DNA of 64,000 bases from positions 2,418,001 to 2,482,000 of the forward strand of contig NZ_JAGIOO010000001.1 in assembly GCF_017876755.1 (NCBI RefSeq), given 5' to 3'. The translations under genes and the position numbers were made by a program. This document shows positions 1 through 8,501 of the stretch, in pieces. Source of the stretch: Crossiella equi. GTDB lineage: Bacteria > Actinomycetota > Actinomycetes > Mycobacteriales > Pseudonocardiaceae. Each line of letters opens with the position of its first letter. Within the stretch, counting starts at the first letter, position 1. The notes beneath the pieces were generated by a model. The model saw only the letters and a list, made by a program, of their open reading frames with translations. It searched no databases and was not told the DNA's origin.

Positions 1-674
1 GGCTCAGGCAGCAGCGCGCGCAGCCCCTCGGGGTCGCCCACGCCCCACAGCGCCTCGGCCTCGTCCGAGCCGACCAGCACGATGTCGGCCTTGTTGGCCA
101 GCTCGGCGAGCACCGAGGTGTCCTTGCCGCGCCACAGCGCCGGGCGCCAGTTGAGGTCGAAGGAGACCAGGCGGTCGCCGCGCCACGGGTCGAGGATCGC
201 GGTGAGCAGCGCGAGGCAGCTGTCGGAGAGCGCGGCGGTGATGCCGGAGACGTGGATGAGCGCGGTGCGGTCGAGGTTGAGCCCGTCCAGCAGCTCCGGG
301 CCCATGCCGGAGGCGGCCGAGCCGCGGCGGAAGTAGCGGACCGTGCTGCCGCCCGCGCTGGCCTCCTTGACGTACAGGCCGGTGGGGCGGTGCTCGTCGC
401 GGGACACGTCGCGCACGTCCACGCCGAAGGAGCCGATCCGGTCCAGGATGGCCTGACCGAAGGCGTCCTGGCCCAGCGCGCTGACCCAGCGGCTGTGCCA
501 GCCCAGACGAGCGAGGTGACAGGCCACATTGGACTCCGCCCCGCCCACGGTCCTGGTCCAGGTGGTGACCTCGTGCGTGGGTCCCGGCTCGGCCGGGACG
601 AACAGCGCCATCGACTCACCGAGGCACACCACGTCCGCTCCCGCCCGGTCAACCTGGGCTTTCCGCTCGTCCAC
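1..674 (-). CDS. PfkB-family sugar kinase (KDG-kinase like), 3' end cut by window edge
   Basis: N-terminal about 224 codons of a ribokinase/PfkB carbohydrate kinase; the C-terminus with the catalytic Asp and ATP loop lies outside the window. The PfkB signature 1 is visible near the start (GGAESNVACHLARLGW, followed by a GQDAFG segment), as in 2-keto-3-deoxygluconate kinases. I chose the GTG at 674, giving VDERKAQ; the internal ATG at 611 would remove part of the first strand. It is divergent from the D-amino-acid genes across a 113-bp spacer. Actinobacterial D-amino-acid catabolic clusters often carry such a kinase, but its substrate cannot be read from sequence. Family sure, substrate inferred. 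Confidence 0.85.
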   Translation of the reverse strand, partial: MDERKAQVDRAGADVVCLGESMALFVPAEPGPTHEVTTWTRTVGGAESNVACHLARLGWHSRWVSALGQDAFGQAILDRIGSFGVDVRDVSRDEHRPTGLYVKEASAGGSTVRYFRRGSAASGMGPELLDGLNLDRTALIHVSGITAALSDSCLALLTAILDPWRGDRLVSFDLNWRPALWRGKDTSVLAELANKADIVLVGSDEAEALWGVGDPEGLRALLPE

Positions 675-756
675 TCAGTTCCCTCCGGCCCCGGCCAACG
701 TTGACGACCAGCTCAGCGGAATGCTACACAGCCACGCATCACATAGCGCAATCCTG

Positions 757-773
757 GTTGCATAATTCGCAAC
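757..773. promoter_or_regulatory. Inverted repeat in the divergent D-amino-acid promoter region
   Basis: GTTGC-N7-GCAAC lies 15 bp before the deaminase start and covers a CATAAT -10-like hexamer. Its position suggests an operator for a local repressor, possibly IclR or GntR type. No regulator gene is in the window next to it. Inference from symmetry and position only. Confidence 0.35.
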
Positions 774-787
774 GAAAGGCGGAAGCG

Positions 788-2095
788 GTGGACCCGGCTC
801 GTCTGGACGAGAACGCGGTGGCCTCGATCGCCACCGAACGGATCGACTGGCGCTTCAAGGGCATGCCGGACGGCCTCGCGGGCAAGACCCTCGCGGAGGC
901 GTCGGAGGCCCGGCCCAACCTGTTCCGGGACGGATTCCTGCCCCCGCTCGTGGTCCTGTCCGAGGACGCGCTCGAGCACAACCTGCGCACCATGGCCGAG
1001 TGGACGGCCGCCCAGGGCCTGCTGCTCGCCCCGCACGGCAAGACCCCGATGGCGCCGCAGTTCTACCAGCGCCAGCTCGCCGCCGGGGCCTGGGCGATCA
1101 CCGCCGCCAACGCCAGCCAGCTGCGCGTGTACCGGGCCTTCGGCGTGAGCCGGATCCTGCTCGCGAACCAGCTGGTGGACTCGGCCGCACTGGCCTGGCT
1201 CACCGAGCAGCTCAACAACGACCCCGGCTTCGAGTTCCTGTGCTGGGCGGACACCGTCGAGGGCGTGAAGCTGCTGACGGAGGGCCTGTCCGGTGTGCAC
1301 CGGCCGGTCGAGGTGCTGGTCGAGCTGGGCGCACCGGGTGGTCGCACCGGCGCCCGCGACCTGGCCGCGGCCCGCGCGGTGGCCGAGGCCGTGGTGGCCA
1401 GCCCGGTGCTGCGCCTGGCGGGCACCGGCGGCTACGAGGGCGCGATCGCGCACGGGGACGTCGAGACGGCGTCCGCGAACGTGCGCGCCTACCTCTCGGA
1501 CATGGTCGAGCTGCTCACCCAGTTCCAGCAGGACGGGCTGTTCGAGGGCGCGGAGCGCGTGGTGCTCACCGCGGGCGGCAGCGCGTGGCCGGACCTGGTG
1601 GCCGAGGCGTTCACCGCGTTCGCGCCGACCTGGCGGGGGCCGGAGCTGCTGGCGGTGCTGCGCAGCGGCGCCTACCTCACCCACGACGACGGCTTCTACC
1701 GCGGCATCACCCCGTTCGGCCCGGACGCCCGTCTCTCCGGCACCACGGCGCTGCGGCCCGCGCTGCACGGCTGGGCCCAGGTCAGCTCGCGCCCGGAACC
1801 CCGGCTGGCGCTGCTCACCGCGGGCAAGCGGGACTTCTCCTACGACGAGGGCCTGCCCGAACCGCAGCTGCGCCGCCACGGCGACGAGGTCACCGAGCTG
1901 ACCGGCTGCGTGATCACCAAGATGAACGACCAGCACGCGTTCCTGGAGCTCACGCGGGACGACCAGGTCGAGGTCGGCGACTGGGTGCGGCTGGGCCTGT
2001 CCCACCCGTGCACGGTCTTCGACAAGTGGCAGCTGCTGCCCGTGCTCGCGGCCGACGGCGAGACCGTGACCGGTTTCGTGCGCACCTACTTCTGA
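788..2095 (+). CDS. PLP-dependent D-amino acid deaminase (DSD1 / D-threonine aldolase-like)
   Basis: 435-residue fold-type III PLP enzyme (alanine-racemase-like barrel) of the D-serine dehydratase/D-threonine aldolase group. The PLP lysine is K85 in APHGKTPMAP. The C-terminal zinc site typical of DSD1 enzymes is visible as H406 and C408 in SHPCTVFDKW. The expected reaction is deamination of a hydroxylated or small D-amino acid to a 2-oxo acid and ammonia. The GTG at 788 follows a purine-rich GAAAGGCGGAAG stretch; an in-frame upstream extension lies in the promoter and was rejected. It is 10 bp ahead of the D-aminoacylase gene, so the two are probably one operon. The exact D-substrate is unknown. 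Confidence 0.88.
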   Translation: MDPARLDENAVASIATERIDWRFKGMPDGLAGKTLAEASEARPNLFRDGFLPPLVVLSEDALEHNLRTMAEWTAAQGLLLAPHGKTPMAPQFYQRQLAAGAWAITAANASQLRVYRAFGVSRILLANQLVDSAALAWLTEQLNNDPGFEFLCWADTVEGVKLLTEGLSGVHRPVEVLVELGAPGGRTGARDLAAARAVAEAVVASPVLRLAGTGGYEGAIAHGDVETASANVRAYLSDMVELLTQFQQDGLFEGAERVVLTAGGSAWPDLVAEAFTAFAPTWRGPELLAVLRSGAYLTHDDGFYRGITPFGPDARLSGTTALRPALHGWAQVSSRPEPRLALLTAGKRDFSYDEGLPEPQLRRHGDEVTELTGCVITKMNDQHAFLELTRDDQVEVGDWVRLGLSHPCTVFDKWQLLPVLAADGETVTGFVRTYF

Positions 2096-2105
2096 GGGGA
2101 AGACC

Positions 2106-3707
2106 ATGGCCGACCTCGTGTTCCGGGGCGCACTGCTGGTGGACGGCACCGGCGCGGAGCCCCGGCTCGCCGACATCGCGGTCACCGGGGACCGGATCGC
2201 CGGGATCGGCGAGCCCGGCACGCTCGGCGGCACCCGGGTGGTCGACGCCGACGGGCTGGCGCTGACCCCCGGGTTCATCGACATGCACTCCCACTCCGAC
2301 CTGCAGGTGCTGGCCAAGCCCGACCACGAGGCCAAGGTCTGCCAGGGCGTCACGCTGGAGGTGCTAGGGCAGGACGGCCTGTCCTACGCCCCGGTCGACG
2401 ACGCGGTGCTGGCCCAGCTGCGCCAGCAGCTCGCGGGCTGGAACGACGACCCGGCCGGGTTCGACTGGAACTGGCGCAGCGTCGGGGAGTACCTGGACCG
2501 CCTGGACACCGGGATCGCGGTGAACGCCGCCTACCTGGTGCCGCAGGGCACGCTGCGCATGCTGTGCGTGGGCTGGGACGACCGGCCCGCGACCGAGGCC
2601 GAGATGGCGCGGATGAAGCAGGTGCTCGCCGAGGGCCTGGACCAGGGCGCGGTGGGCATGTCCTCCGGCCTGACCTACACCCCCGGCATGTACGCCGGCA
2701 CGGACGAGCTGGCGGAGCTGTGCGCGGTGGTCGGGCAGCGCGGCGGCTTCTACAGCCCGCACCACCGCAGCTATGGGGCGGGCGCGGTCGAGGCGTACGC
2801 GGAGATGATCGACGTGACCACCCGCGCGGGCTGCCCGCTGCACCTGGCGCACGCCACGATGAACTTCCCCGTGAACAAGGGCCGGGCGGGCGAGCTGCTG
2901 GCCATGGTCGACGGTGCCATCGCGAACGGCTGCGACATCACCCTGGACACCTACCCGTACCTGCCCGGCGCGACCTACCTGTCCGCGCTGCTGCCCAGCT
3001 GGGCCACCGCGGGCGGCCTGGACGCGGCGCTGGCCCGGCTCTCAGATGTGGACACCCGCGAGCGGATCCGCGTGGAGCTGGAGGAGATCGGTTCGGACGG
3101 CTGCCACGGCGTGCCGGTCGACTGGTCCACCATCGAGATCAACGGTGTGCGGCGCGCGGAGAACTCGCACCTGGTCGGTTCGTCAGTGCTGGACAGCGCC
3201 GCGCGGGCCGGGGTGGCGCCCTCGGCGCTGTACTTCGACACCCTGGTCAGCGAGCAGCTCGGCACCTCCTGCCTGATGCACGTGGGGCACGAGGAGAACG
3301 TGCGGGCGATCATGCGGCACCCCGCGCACACCGTGGGCAGCGACGGCCTGCTGGTGGGCGACCGCCCGCACCCGCGCGCCTGGGGCACCTTCCCGCGCTA
3401 CCTGGCGCACTACGTCCGCGAGCTCGGCGTGCTGGGCCTCGCCGACTGCGTGGCCCATATGACCGGTCGCGCCGCACGCAGGCTGCGGCTGACCGACCGC
3501 GGGCTGGTGCGCACCGGCTACGCGGCCGACCTGGTGCTGTTCGACCCGGCGTCGGTGCGCGACACCGCGACCTTCGACCAGCCGCGCACCCGCCCGGAGG
3601 GCATCCCGTATGTCGTGGTCAACGGGGTTCCGGTGATCGACGACGGCACGCACACCGGAGCACTGGCCGGTCGTTCCGTGCGCAACACACCTACCGGTAC
3701 CCGGTAA
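2106..3707 (+). CDS. N-acyl-D-amino-acid deacylase (D-aminoacylase, amidohydrolase superfamily)
   Basis: 533 residues. The amidohydrolase metal motif HxH is H61/H63 in PGFIDMHSHSD; a late SDG motif (TVGSDGLL) gives the catalytic Asp. The enzyme should release free D-amino acids from N-acylated forms, feeding the deaminase just upstream. Start ATG with GGGGAAG 6 bp upstream. Odd point: where classical D-aminoacylases have a metal-binding Cys in an NCG segment, this protein reads LGQDGLSYAP, so the Cys is replaced by Asp. This may be a known sub-branch rather than a defect, since all other motifs are intact. It could alternatively act on other N-substituted D-compounds. Confidence 0.88.
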   Translation: MADLVFRGALLVDGTGAEPRLADIAVTGDRIAGIGEPGTLGGTRVVDADGLALTPGFIDMHSHSDLQVLAKPDHEAKVCQGVTLEVLGQDGLSYAPVDDAVLAQLRQQLAGWNDDPAGFDWNWRSVGEYLDRLDTGIAVNAAYLVPQGTLRMLCVGWDDRPATEAEMARMKQVLAEGLDQGAVGMSSGLTYTPGMYAGTDELAELCAVVGQRGGFYSPHHRSYGAGAVEAYAEMIDVTTRAGCPLHLAHATMNFPVNKGRAGELLAMVDGAIANGCDITLDTYPYLPGATYLSALLPSWATAGGLDAALARLSDVDTRERIRVELEEIGSDGCHGVPVDWSTIEINGVRRAENSHLVGSSVLDSAARAGVAPSALYFDTLVSEQLGTSCLMHVGHEENVRAIMRHPAHTVGSDGLLVGDRPHPRAWGTFPRYLAHYVRELGVLGLADCVAHMTGRAARRLRLTDRGLVRTGYAADLVLFDPASVRDTATFDQPRTRPEGIPYVVVNGVPVIDDGTHTGALAGRSVRNTPTGTR

Positions 3708-3735
3708 AACCCACACCGCCACTGGGGAGAGTCCC

Positions 3736-5136
3736 TTGCTCACTTGGCTGCAAACGTCGACACCAGGACTGCTGCTGCTGTCCGGCGTCGGCATCGCCGT
3801 GCTGCTCGCCATGATCATCAAGTTCAAGGTGGAGCCGTTCATCGCGCTGCTCATCGCGGGTGTGCTGGTCGCGCTCGCGGCCGGGCTGCCCATCGACCGG
3901 CTGGTCGGCTCGGCGCAGAGCGCGAAGGAGTCGTTGATCGAGACCGGGTTCGGCGGGGTGCTCGGACACGTCGCCGCGATCATCGGTCTGGGCACGCTGC
4001 TCGGCGCGATCCTGGAGGCCTCCGGCGGCGCCGAGGTGCTCACCCGCAGGCTGCTCGGCGCGTTCGGGGAGAAGCGGGCCCCGCTGGCCATGGGCCTGGC
4101 GGGCTTGATCTTCGGCATCCCGGTCTTCTTCGACATCGGCATCTTCGTGCTCGCCCCGCTGGTGTACGTGGCGGCCAAGCGCAGCGGACGTTCGATCATC
4201 CTCTACGCGATGCCGCTGCTGGCCGGTTTGTCCGTGATGCACGCCTTCCTGCCGCCGCACCCCGGTCCGGTGGCGCTGGCCGGGCTGCTCAAGGTCGACC
4301 TGGGCTGGCTGATCGTGATGGGCCTGGCCTGCGCGATCCCCGCCTGGCTGATCGGTGGCGTGTTCTACTCCTCCTGGATCGGCAAGCGCGTCAACATCCC
4401 GGTCGCGCCCGAGCTGGTCGAGGCCGGGGCGGCGTTCGCGGAGAAGAACAAGGACCGCCGGGAGCCCTCGCTCGGCCTGGTCTCCTTCATCATCGGCCTG
4501 CCGCTGGTGCTGATCCTGGGCGCCACGTTCGGCAGCGTGCTGCTGCCCAAGGGCAACGCGGTGCTGACCGTGCTGACCTTCTTCGGCAACCCGGCGATCG
4601 CGCTGACCATCGCGCTGCTGCTCGCGCTGTGGCTGCTGGGCACCCGGCGCGGCATGACCGGCAAGGAGATCACCGACATGACCGGTGCCGCACTGCGCCC
4701 GGTCGGCATGATCCTGCTGGTCATCGGCGCCGGTGGCTTCTTCGGCGCGGTGCTCTCGGCCACCGGTGTGGGCAAGGCGCTGGCGGGCACGCTCTCCGAC
4801 GCGGGCCTGCCGTTCATCGTGCTGTCCTACGTGATCTCCTGCGGGCTGCGCATCGCCCAGGGCTCGGCGACCGTGGCCATCGTGACCACCGCGGGCATCG
4901 TCGGGCCGCTGCTGGCCGACGCGAGCTACTCCCAGCCGCAGCTCGCGCTGATCGGGTCGGCCATCGCGGCCGGGTCGATCATCGCCTCGCACGTCAACGA
5001 CGGCGGGTTCTGGATCGTCTCGAAGTACTTCGGCATCCCGACGAAGGAGACACTCCAGACGTGGACGGTGCTGGAGACGATCCTGTCCGTGGTCGGCTTC
5101 GCGGTGGCCGCGATACTCAGTCTGGTCATCGGCTGA
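3736..5136 (+). CDS. GntP-family permease (gluconate / D-serine type)
   Basis: 466-residue polytopic membrane protein with the GntP features FDIGIFVLAPL, PLLAGLSVMHAFLPPHPGP and a C-terminal GSIIASHVNDGGFW segment. GntP/DsdX proteins import gluconate, other sugar acids or D-serine by proton symport. Start is TTG at 3736, supported by GGGGAGA seven bases upstream; no better ATG is available. It is 28 bp after the D-aminoacylase gene, so it probably imports the D-amino acid or acyl-D-amino acid handled by the two upstream enzymes (inference from context). Confidence 0.9.
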   Translation: MLTWLQTSTPGLLLLSGVGIAVLLAMIIKFKVEPFIALLIAGVLVALAAGLPIDRLVGSAQSAKESLIETGFGGVLGHVAAIIGLGTLLGAILEASGGAEVLTRRLLGAFGEKRAPLAMGLAGLIFGIPVFFDIGIFVLAPLVYVAAKRSGRSIILYAMPLLAGLSVMHAFLPPHPGPVALAGLLKVDLGWLIVMGLACAIPAWLIGGVFYSSWIGKRVNIPVAPELVEAGAAFAEKNKDRREPSLGLVSFIIGLPLVLILGATFGSVLLPKGNAVLTVLTFFGNPAIALTIALLLALWLLGTRRGMTGKEITDMTGAALRPVGMILLVIGAGGFFGAVLSATGVGKALAGTLSDAGLPFIVLSYVISCGLRIAQGSATVAIVTTAGIVGPLLADASYSQPQLALIGSAIAAGSIIASHVNDGGFWIVSKYFGIPTKETLQTWTVLETILSVVGFAVAAILSLVIG

Positions 5137-5188
5137 CCCGGGGTACTGTCCACCCCAGACGGTTCGTCCTGTTTGGGGGAAACACAGC

Positions 5189-5866
5189 ATGACCTCGCGT
5201 TTTCACGCACCGCTCGGCGCTGTCCTGCTCGCCGCCCTGGCCGTCGCCGGGTGCGGCGGGCAGGGCGGCCAGGCGCCCGCCGGTACCACCCCGGCCGCCA
5301 GCTCCGCGGCCGCCACGAGCAGCGCCGCCGGGCCCGCGGCCAGGACCGGCGCGCCCTGGTTCGACGAGGTGCGGGCCGCCACCGGTGCGGGCCAGGTCTC
5401 CTCGGCCTGCGCCAAGCTGCCGGTCGACTTCGAGGTGGCCAAGGCGTACGTGCCCAAGGAGGTCACCGAGGCGGCCAAGATCCCCGCGCTCGGCCAGAAG
5501 GGCCCGTTCACGCTGGCCTGCGAGATCGACGCCAAGCCCGCCGGGAACCTCGGCTTCCTGCGCGTGTGGGCCGCGGACAAGGCCCTCGCGGGCAAGGCCG
5601 GGCTGGACGGCTTCCTCGCCGCGGTCAAGGGCGCGGCCAAGGTGGACAGCCGCGACTACCCGGTCGGCGGTGTCACCACCCTGGAGGCGACCTACGTCAC
5701 GCCCGACCCGCTCGAGGACGGCAAGGAGCGCGACCAGCGCGTCCTGGTCGTCCCGCTGACCGCGACCACGCTGGTCCTGGAGCTCGGCGGCCTCGACTCG
5801 GACGAGAGCAAGGAGATGCTGCCCGCCTTCGTCCTGGCACGACAGACCCTCAAGCCGAAGGCCTGA
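5189..5866 (+). CDS. Secreted lipoprotein of unknown function
   Basis: 225 residues with a lipoprotein signal peptide: basic start, hydrophobic core and a lipobox AVAGC with Cys22. An Ala/Ser/Thr/Pro-rich linker follows (about 23-55), then a globular domain with two further cysteines (SSACAKLP and LACEIDAKP) that could form a disulfide. It resembles the many two-Cys lipoproteins of actinomycetes in layout, but I do not recognise the family. Start ATG with GGGGGAAA eight bases upstream. It follows the permease by 52 bp with its own short spacer. Confidence 0.8.
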   Translation: MTSRFHAPLGAVLLAALAVAGCGGQGGQAPAGTTPAASSAAATSSAAGPAARTGAPWFDEVRAATGAGQVSSACAKLPVDFEVAKAYVPKEVTEAAKIPALGQKGPFTLACEIDAKPAGNLGFLRVWAADKALAGKAGLDGFLAAVKGAAKVDSRDYPVGGVTTLEATYVTPDPLEDGKERDQRVLVVPLTATTLVLELGGLDSDESKEMLPAFVLARQTLKPKA

Positions 5867-5869
5867 ATC

Positions 5870-5912
5870 ACCTCCGGCACCGCAAAGTTCCTGAATCCGC
5901 TCTTCCGGAGGT
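5870..5912. repeat. Inverted repeat between lipoprotein and membrane-protein genes
   Basis: ACCTCCGG and CCGGAGGT, 27 bp apart, start 4 bp after the lipoprotein stop. The large loop and lack of a T-tract make a terminator uncertain. It ends 16 bp before the -10-like box of the next gene, so an operator role is equally possible. Confidence 0.3.
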
Positions 5913-5940
5913 ATGCGGGGGCGGCACTACCGTGACACGT

Positions 5941-7353
5941 ATGCCGTACGGGGCCGCCACCCTCGACCGCGCCGGGGAGTCCCGGCGCGGCTTCCGGATG
6001 GGCATCCCCGCCATCGTCGCGGTGGTGCTGGCCAGCATCGCGGGCCTGATCGGCCTGGTCGGACCCGAGGCGCGGCACCTCACCGACCTGGCCACCCGGC
6101 CCACCGCCGAGCTCAGCTTCGGCCAGATCACCACGATCGCGGCGGGCGTGATCGGCATGGCCGCCGGGCTGTGCCTCGTCCGGCGCTGGCCGTGGCTGCT
6201 GTTCGCGGGCGCGCTGGCCGGGCTGCCCGCCGCGGTGGTGCGCATCTGGCCGACCCTGCTGTACGAGACCACCTGGCCCGGCCACTACGAGGGCGGCCAG
6301 GTCGGCATCATCGACACCCTCTCGGCCAGCGGCACCATGGGCGGCAGCCTGCTCATCGCCGGTGTCCTGGGCGCGGCCCAGCACCTGTCCCGCACCGGCG
6401 CGCGGGCCGCCGCGGCGGCCGTGGTCGGGGCCATGATCGGCGCGGAGCTGTTCAGCCGCATCCTGTTCAGCGACCAGGTGCCGGTGCCCGGTCCCCCGCC
6501 GCCGGACCCCGCGGTCGCGCTGCTCACCCTGCTCGGCCTGGCCGGGGGCGCGCTCGCCGTGCTGGCCACCAGCACCGACCGGCTGCCGGACGCCCCGGAG
6601 TTCCCCGGCGACCGCCGCATGCTGCGCCTGGGCGTGCTGGCCTCGCCGATCCCGCTGCTGCCCAAGCTCGTGTTCGCCTTCATCCCCGGGGACGGCGGCC
6701 TGCTGGAGGCCGGGGTCGCGGCGGGCGTGGCGCTCGCGGCCAGCTTCGCGGTCGCCGCCGTCGCGGGCCTGACCGTGCTCGGCACGATGACCCTGGTGAC
6801 CGCGACCGCCCTGGCGGGCAGCGCGCCGATCGTGGCCGCCTACTACTCGATGACCATGTCCGACACCGCGATCCTGCCCATGGCCGCGGCCGGGCTGCTG
6901 CTGGGCGTGGCCGCGGCGACCACGCGCCGCCGCCTGTTCGGCGCCGCCGGGCTGTGCCTGGCCATCGCCCTGGGCACCGTGCTGGCCGCACCACTGGCCG
7001 GGGGCAGCCTGCGCACCATGCTCTTCGCCTACACCGCCTACCTCCCGGCCGCGCTGCTGATGATCGTGGTGATCATCGCGGTGGTGCTCGCCTCGGGCGC
7101 GGTCACGCCCGTCCTGTCCGACCAGGGCGCGCTGCCGCTGGCCCTGGGCCCGCTGTTCACCGGCCTCGCGCTGGCCGGGCGCGAGCTCATGTACTTCGCC
7201 GGCACGGTCACCTCCGACTCCACCGCGCTGGGCTACCTCTACGGCCCGCACCCGGTACCGCTGGCCGCCGCGCTGATGGGCGTGGCCGGGGTGCTGCTGC
7301 TCCTGCTGGCCGTACGCGAACACCGCCAGCTGGCACGCCGCCTTCCGGCGTAA
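5941..7353 (+). CDS. Polytopic membrane protein of unknown function
   Basis: 470 residues with roughly a dozen hydrophobic segments spread over the whole length, small Gly/Ala-rich helices and short charged loops. I recognise no transporter motif. The ATG at 5941 was chosen because TACCGT (5928-5933) precedes it by 7 bp, a leaderless arrangement; a GTG at 5932 would overlap that box. The next gene upstream is a lipoprotein and the next downstream a secreted hydrolase, but the spacing argues against a single operon. Function unknown. Confidence 0.75.
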   Translation: MPYGAATLDRAGESRRGFRMGIPAIVAVVLASIAGLIGLVGPEARHLTDLATRPTAELSFGQITTIAAGVIGMAAGLCLVRRWPWLLFAGALAGLPAAVVRIWPTLLYETTWPGHYEGGQVGIIDTLSASGTMGGSLLIAGVLGAAQHLSRTGARAAAAAVVGAMIGAELFSRILFSDQVPVPGPPPPDPAVALLTLLGLAGGALAVLATSTDRLPDAPEFPGDRRMLRLGVLASPIPLLPKLVFAFIPGDGGLLEAGVAAGVALAASFAVAAVAGLTVLGTMTLVTATALAGSAPIVAAYYSMTMSDTAILPMAAAGLLLGVAAATTRRRLFGAAGLCLAIALGTVLAAPLAGGSLRTMLFAYTAYLPAALLMIVVIIAVVLASGAVTPVLSDQGALPLALGPLFTGLALAGRELMYFAGTVTSDSTALGYLYGPHPVPLAAALMGVAGVLLLLLAVREHRQLARRLPA

Positions 7354-7380
7354 CGAGTCGGTTCGTTAGGTACATAACGA
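7351..7380. promoter_or_regulatory. Two overlapping TetR-type palindromes upstream of the secreted hydrolase
   Basis: Three alternating half-sites TAACGA (7351-7356), TCGTTA (7363-7368) and TAACGA (7375-7380), each separated by 6 bp, form two overlapping 18-bp palindromes. The left one includes the stop codon of the upstream gene. Half-sites of 6 bp with a 6-bp spacer are typical of TetR-family operators. The target is probably the hydrolase gene at 7482; the regulator is not adjacent. Confidence 0.55.
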
Positions 7381-7481
7381 ATTCGGCGGCACCCGTTCGG
7401 CCGAGTGCCGTGGGGGTCCGGGGACCTTGATCATTGGCGGCGCTCAGCTGGTCCGCTTGTCGGATTTCCCATGGAGGACTT

Positions 7482-8501
7482 ATGCGTTGGCGGAAGTTCG
7501 TCCGAATTCTCGCCGTGGCTTCCCTCTGCCTCGGGGTCACCGGCGCCGCGCCCACGGCCGCCGCGGCCGATCCCGTGACCACCTGCGGCCCGATCGAGGA
7601 ACCCGTGTCGGTGCTGCTCACCCAGCAGCACATGCGCGGCACCCTGTGCGCGCCGGAAAGCGCTAACACGGTGCTGGTCATGGTCCCCGGCGGCACCTAC
7701 AACCACGCCTACTGGGACTTCCCCTACCAGGAGTCGACCTACAACTTCCGCAAGGCCATGAACGCCGCCGGGTACGCCACCGCGGTGGTCGACCGGCTCG
7801 GCAGCGGCAACAGCTCACGCCCGCCGAGCGTGCTGGTCACCGCGCTCAGCCAGGCCGGGGCCGTGCACGAGGTGGTCCAGGGCCTGCGCAACGGCACCTA
7901 CGGGCGCACCTTCGGCAAGGTCGTCATCGTCGGGCACTCGGTCGGCTCCTCGATCTCGGCGATCGAGGCGGGCACCTACAAGGACGTGGACGGCGTGGTG
8001 CTGACCGGCATGACGCACTCGGTGAACGCGGTCAACCTGACCGCCTCGCTGGCCGACCTGCAGCTGGCCTCGCTGGACCCGATGTTCCCCGGCTACGACC
8101 CCGGCTACATGACCAGCAAGCCCAACCGCCGCCAGGCCATGTTCCACGACCCGGGTGCGGTCGACCCGAACGTGGTGGCCACCGACGAGGCGACCAAGGA
8201 CGTGATCAGCGCGGCGGAGACCGCGGATGCCCTGGGGGTGGGCATCATCCTGCCCTACACCGCGCTGATCAACGCCCCGGTGCTGCTGGCCGTGGGCAGC
8301 GGCGACCGGCTCTTCTGCGGCGGGACTGGCACCAACTGCACCAGCGCGAGCACCGTGCTGGCCGCGGAGGCGCCGATCTACCCGCAGGCGCCGAGCGTGA
8401 ACGCGGTGGTGCAGCAGGGGGTCGGGCACGACCTGAACCTGCACCCCTCGGCCCCGACGCTGCACGCGGCGGTGGTCAGCTGGCTGAACGCGCACATCTA
8501 G
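7482..8501 (+). CDS. Secreted alpha/beta hydrolase (lipase/esterase-like)
   Basis: 339 residues. A Sec signal peptide occupies about residues 1-30 (MRWRK start, cleavage near AAAADP). The hydrolase core has an oxyanion region VMVPGGTYNHAYWD, a nucleophile elbow GHSVGSS and a C-terminal His in QQGVGHDLNLH; an Asp in VGSGDRLFCGG is the likely third triad member. Six-residue-spaced cysteines near the C-terminus suggest disulfides. Start ATG is preceded by GGAGGA. A clear paralogue lies on the other strand at 32109-33176, with the same GGTYNxAYWD and GHSVGS blocks. Substrate unknown; probably a lipid or ester outside the cell. Confidence 0.85.
   Translation: MRWRKFVRILAVASLCLGVTGAAPTAAAADPVTTCGPIEEPVSVLLTQQHMRGTLCAPESANTVLVMVPGGTYNHAYWDFPYQESTYNFRKAMNAAGYATAVVDRLGSGNSSRPPSVLVTALSQAGAVHEVVQGLRNGTYGRTFGKVVIVGHSVGSSISAIEAGTYKDVDGVVLTGMTHSVNAVNLTASLADLQLASLDPMFPGYDPGYMTSKPNRRQAMFHDPGAVDPNVVATDEATKDVISAAETADALGVGIILPYTALINAPVLLAVGSGDRLFCGGTGTNCTSASTVLAAEAPIYPQAPSVNAVVQQGVGHDLNLHPSAPTLHAAVVSWLNAHI

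Noticed and set aside
5146-5160. Terminator after the GntP permease gene
   Set aside because: Only a 4-5 bp stem can form; too weak to list.
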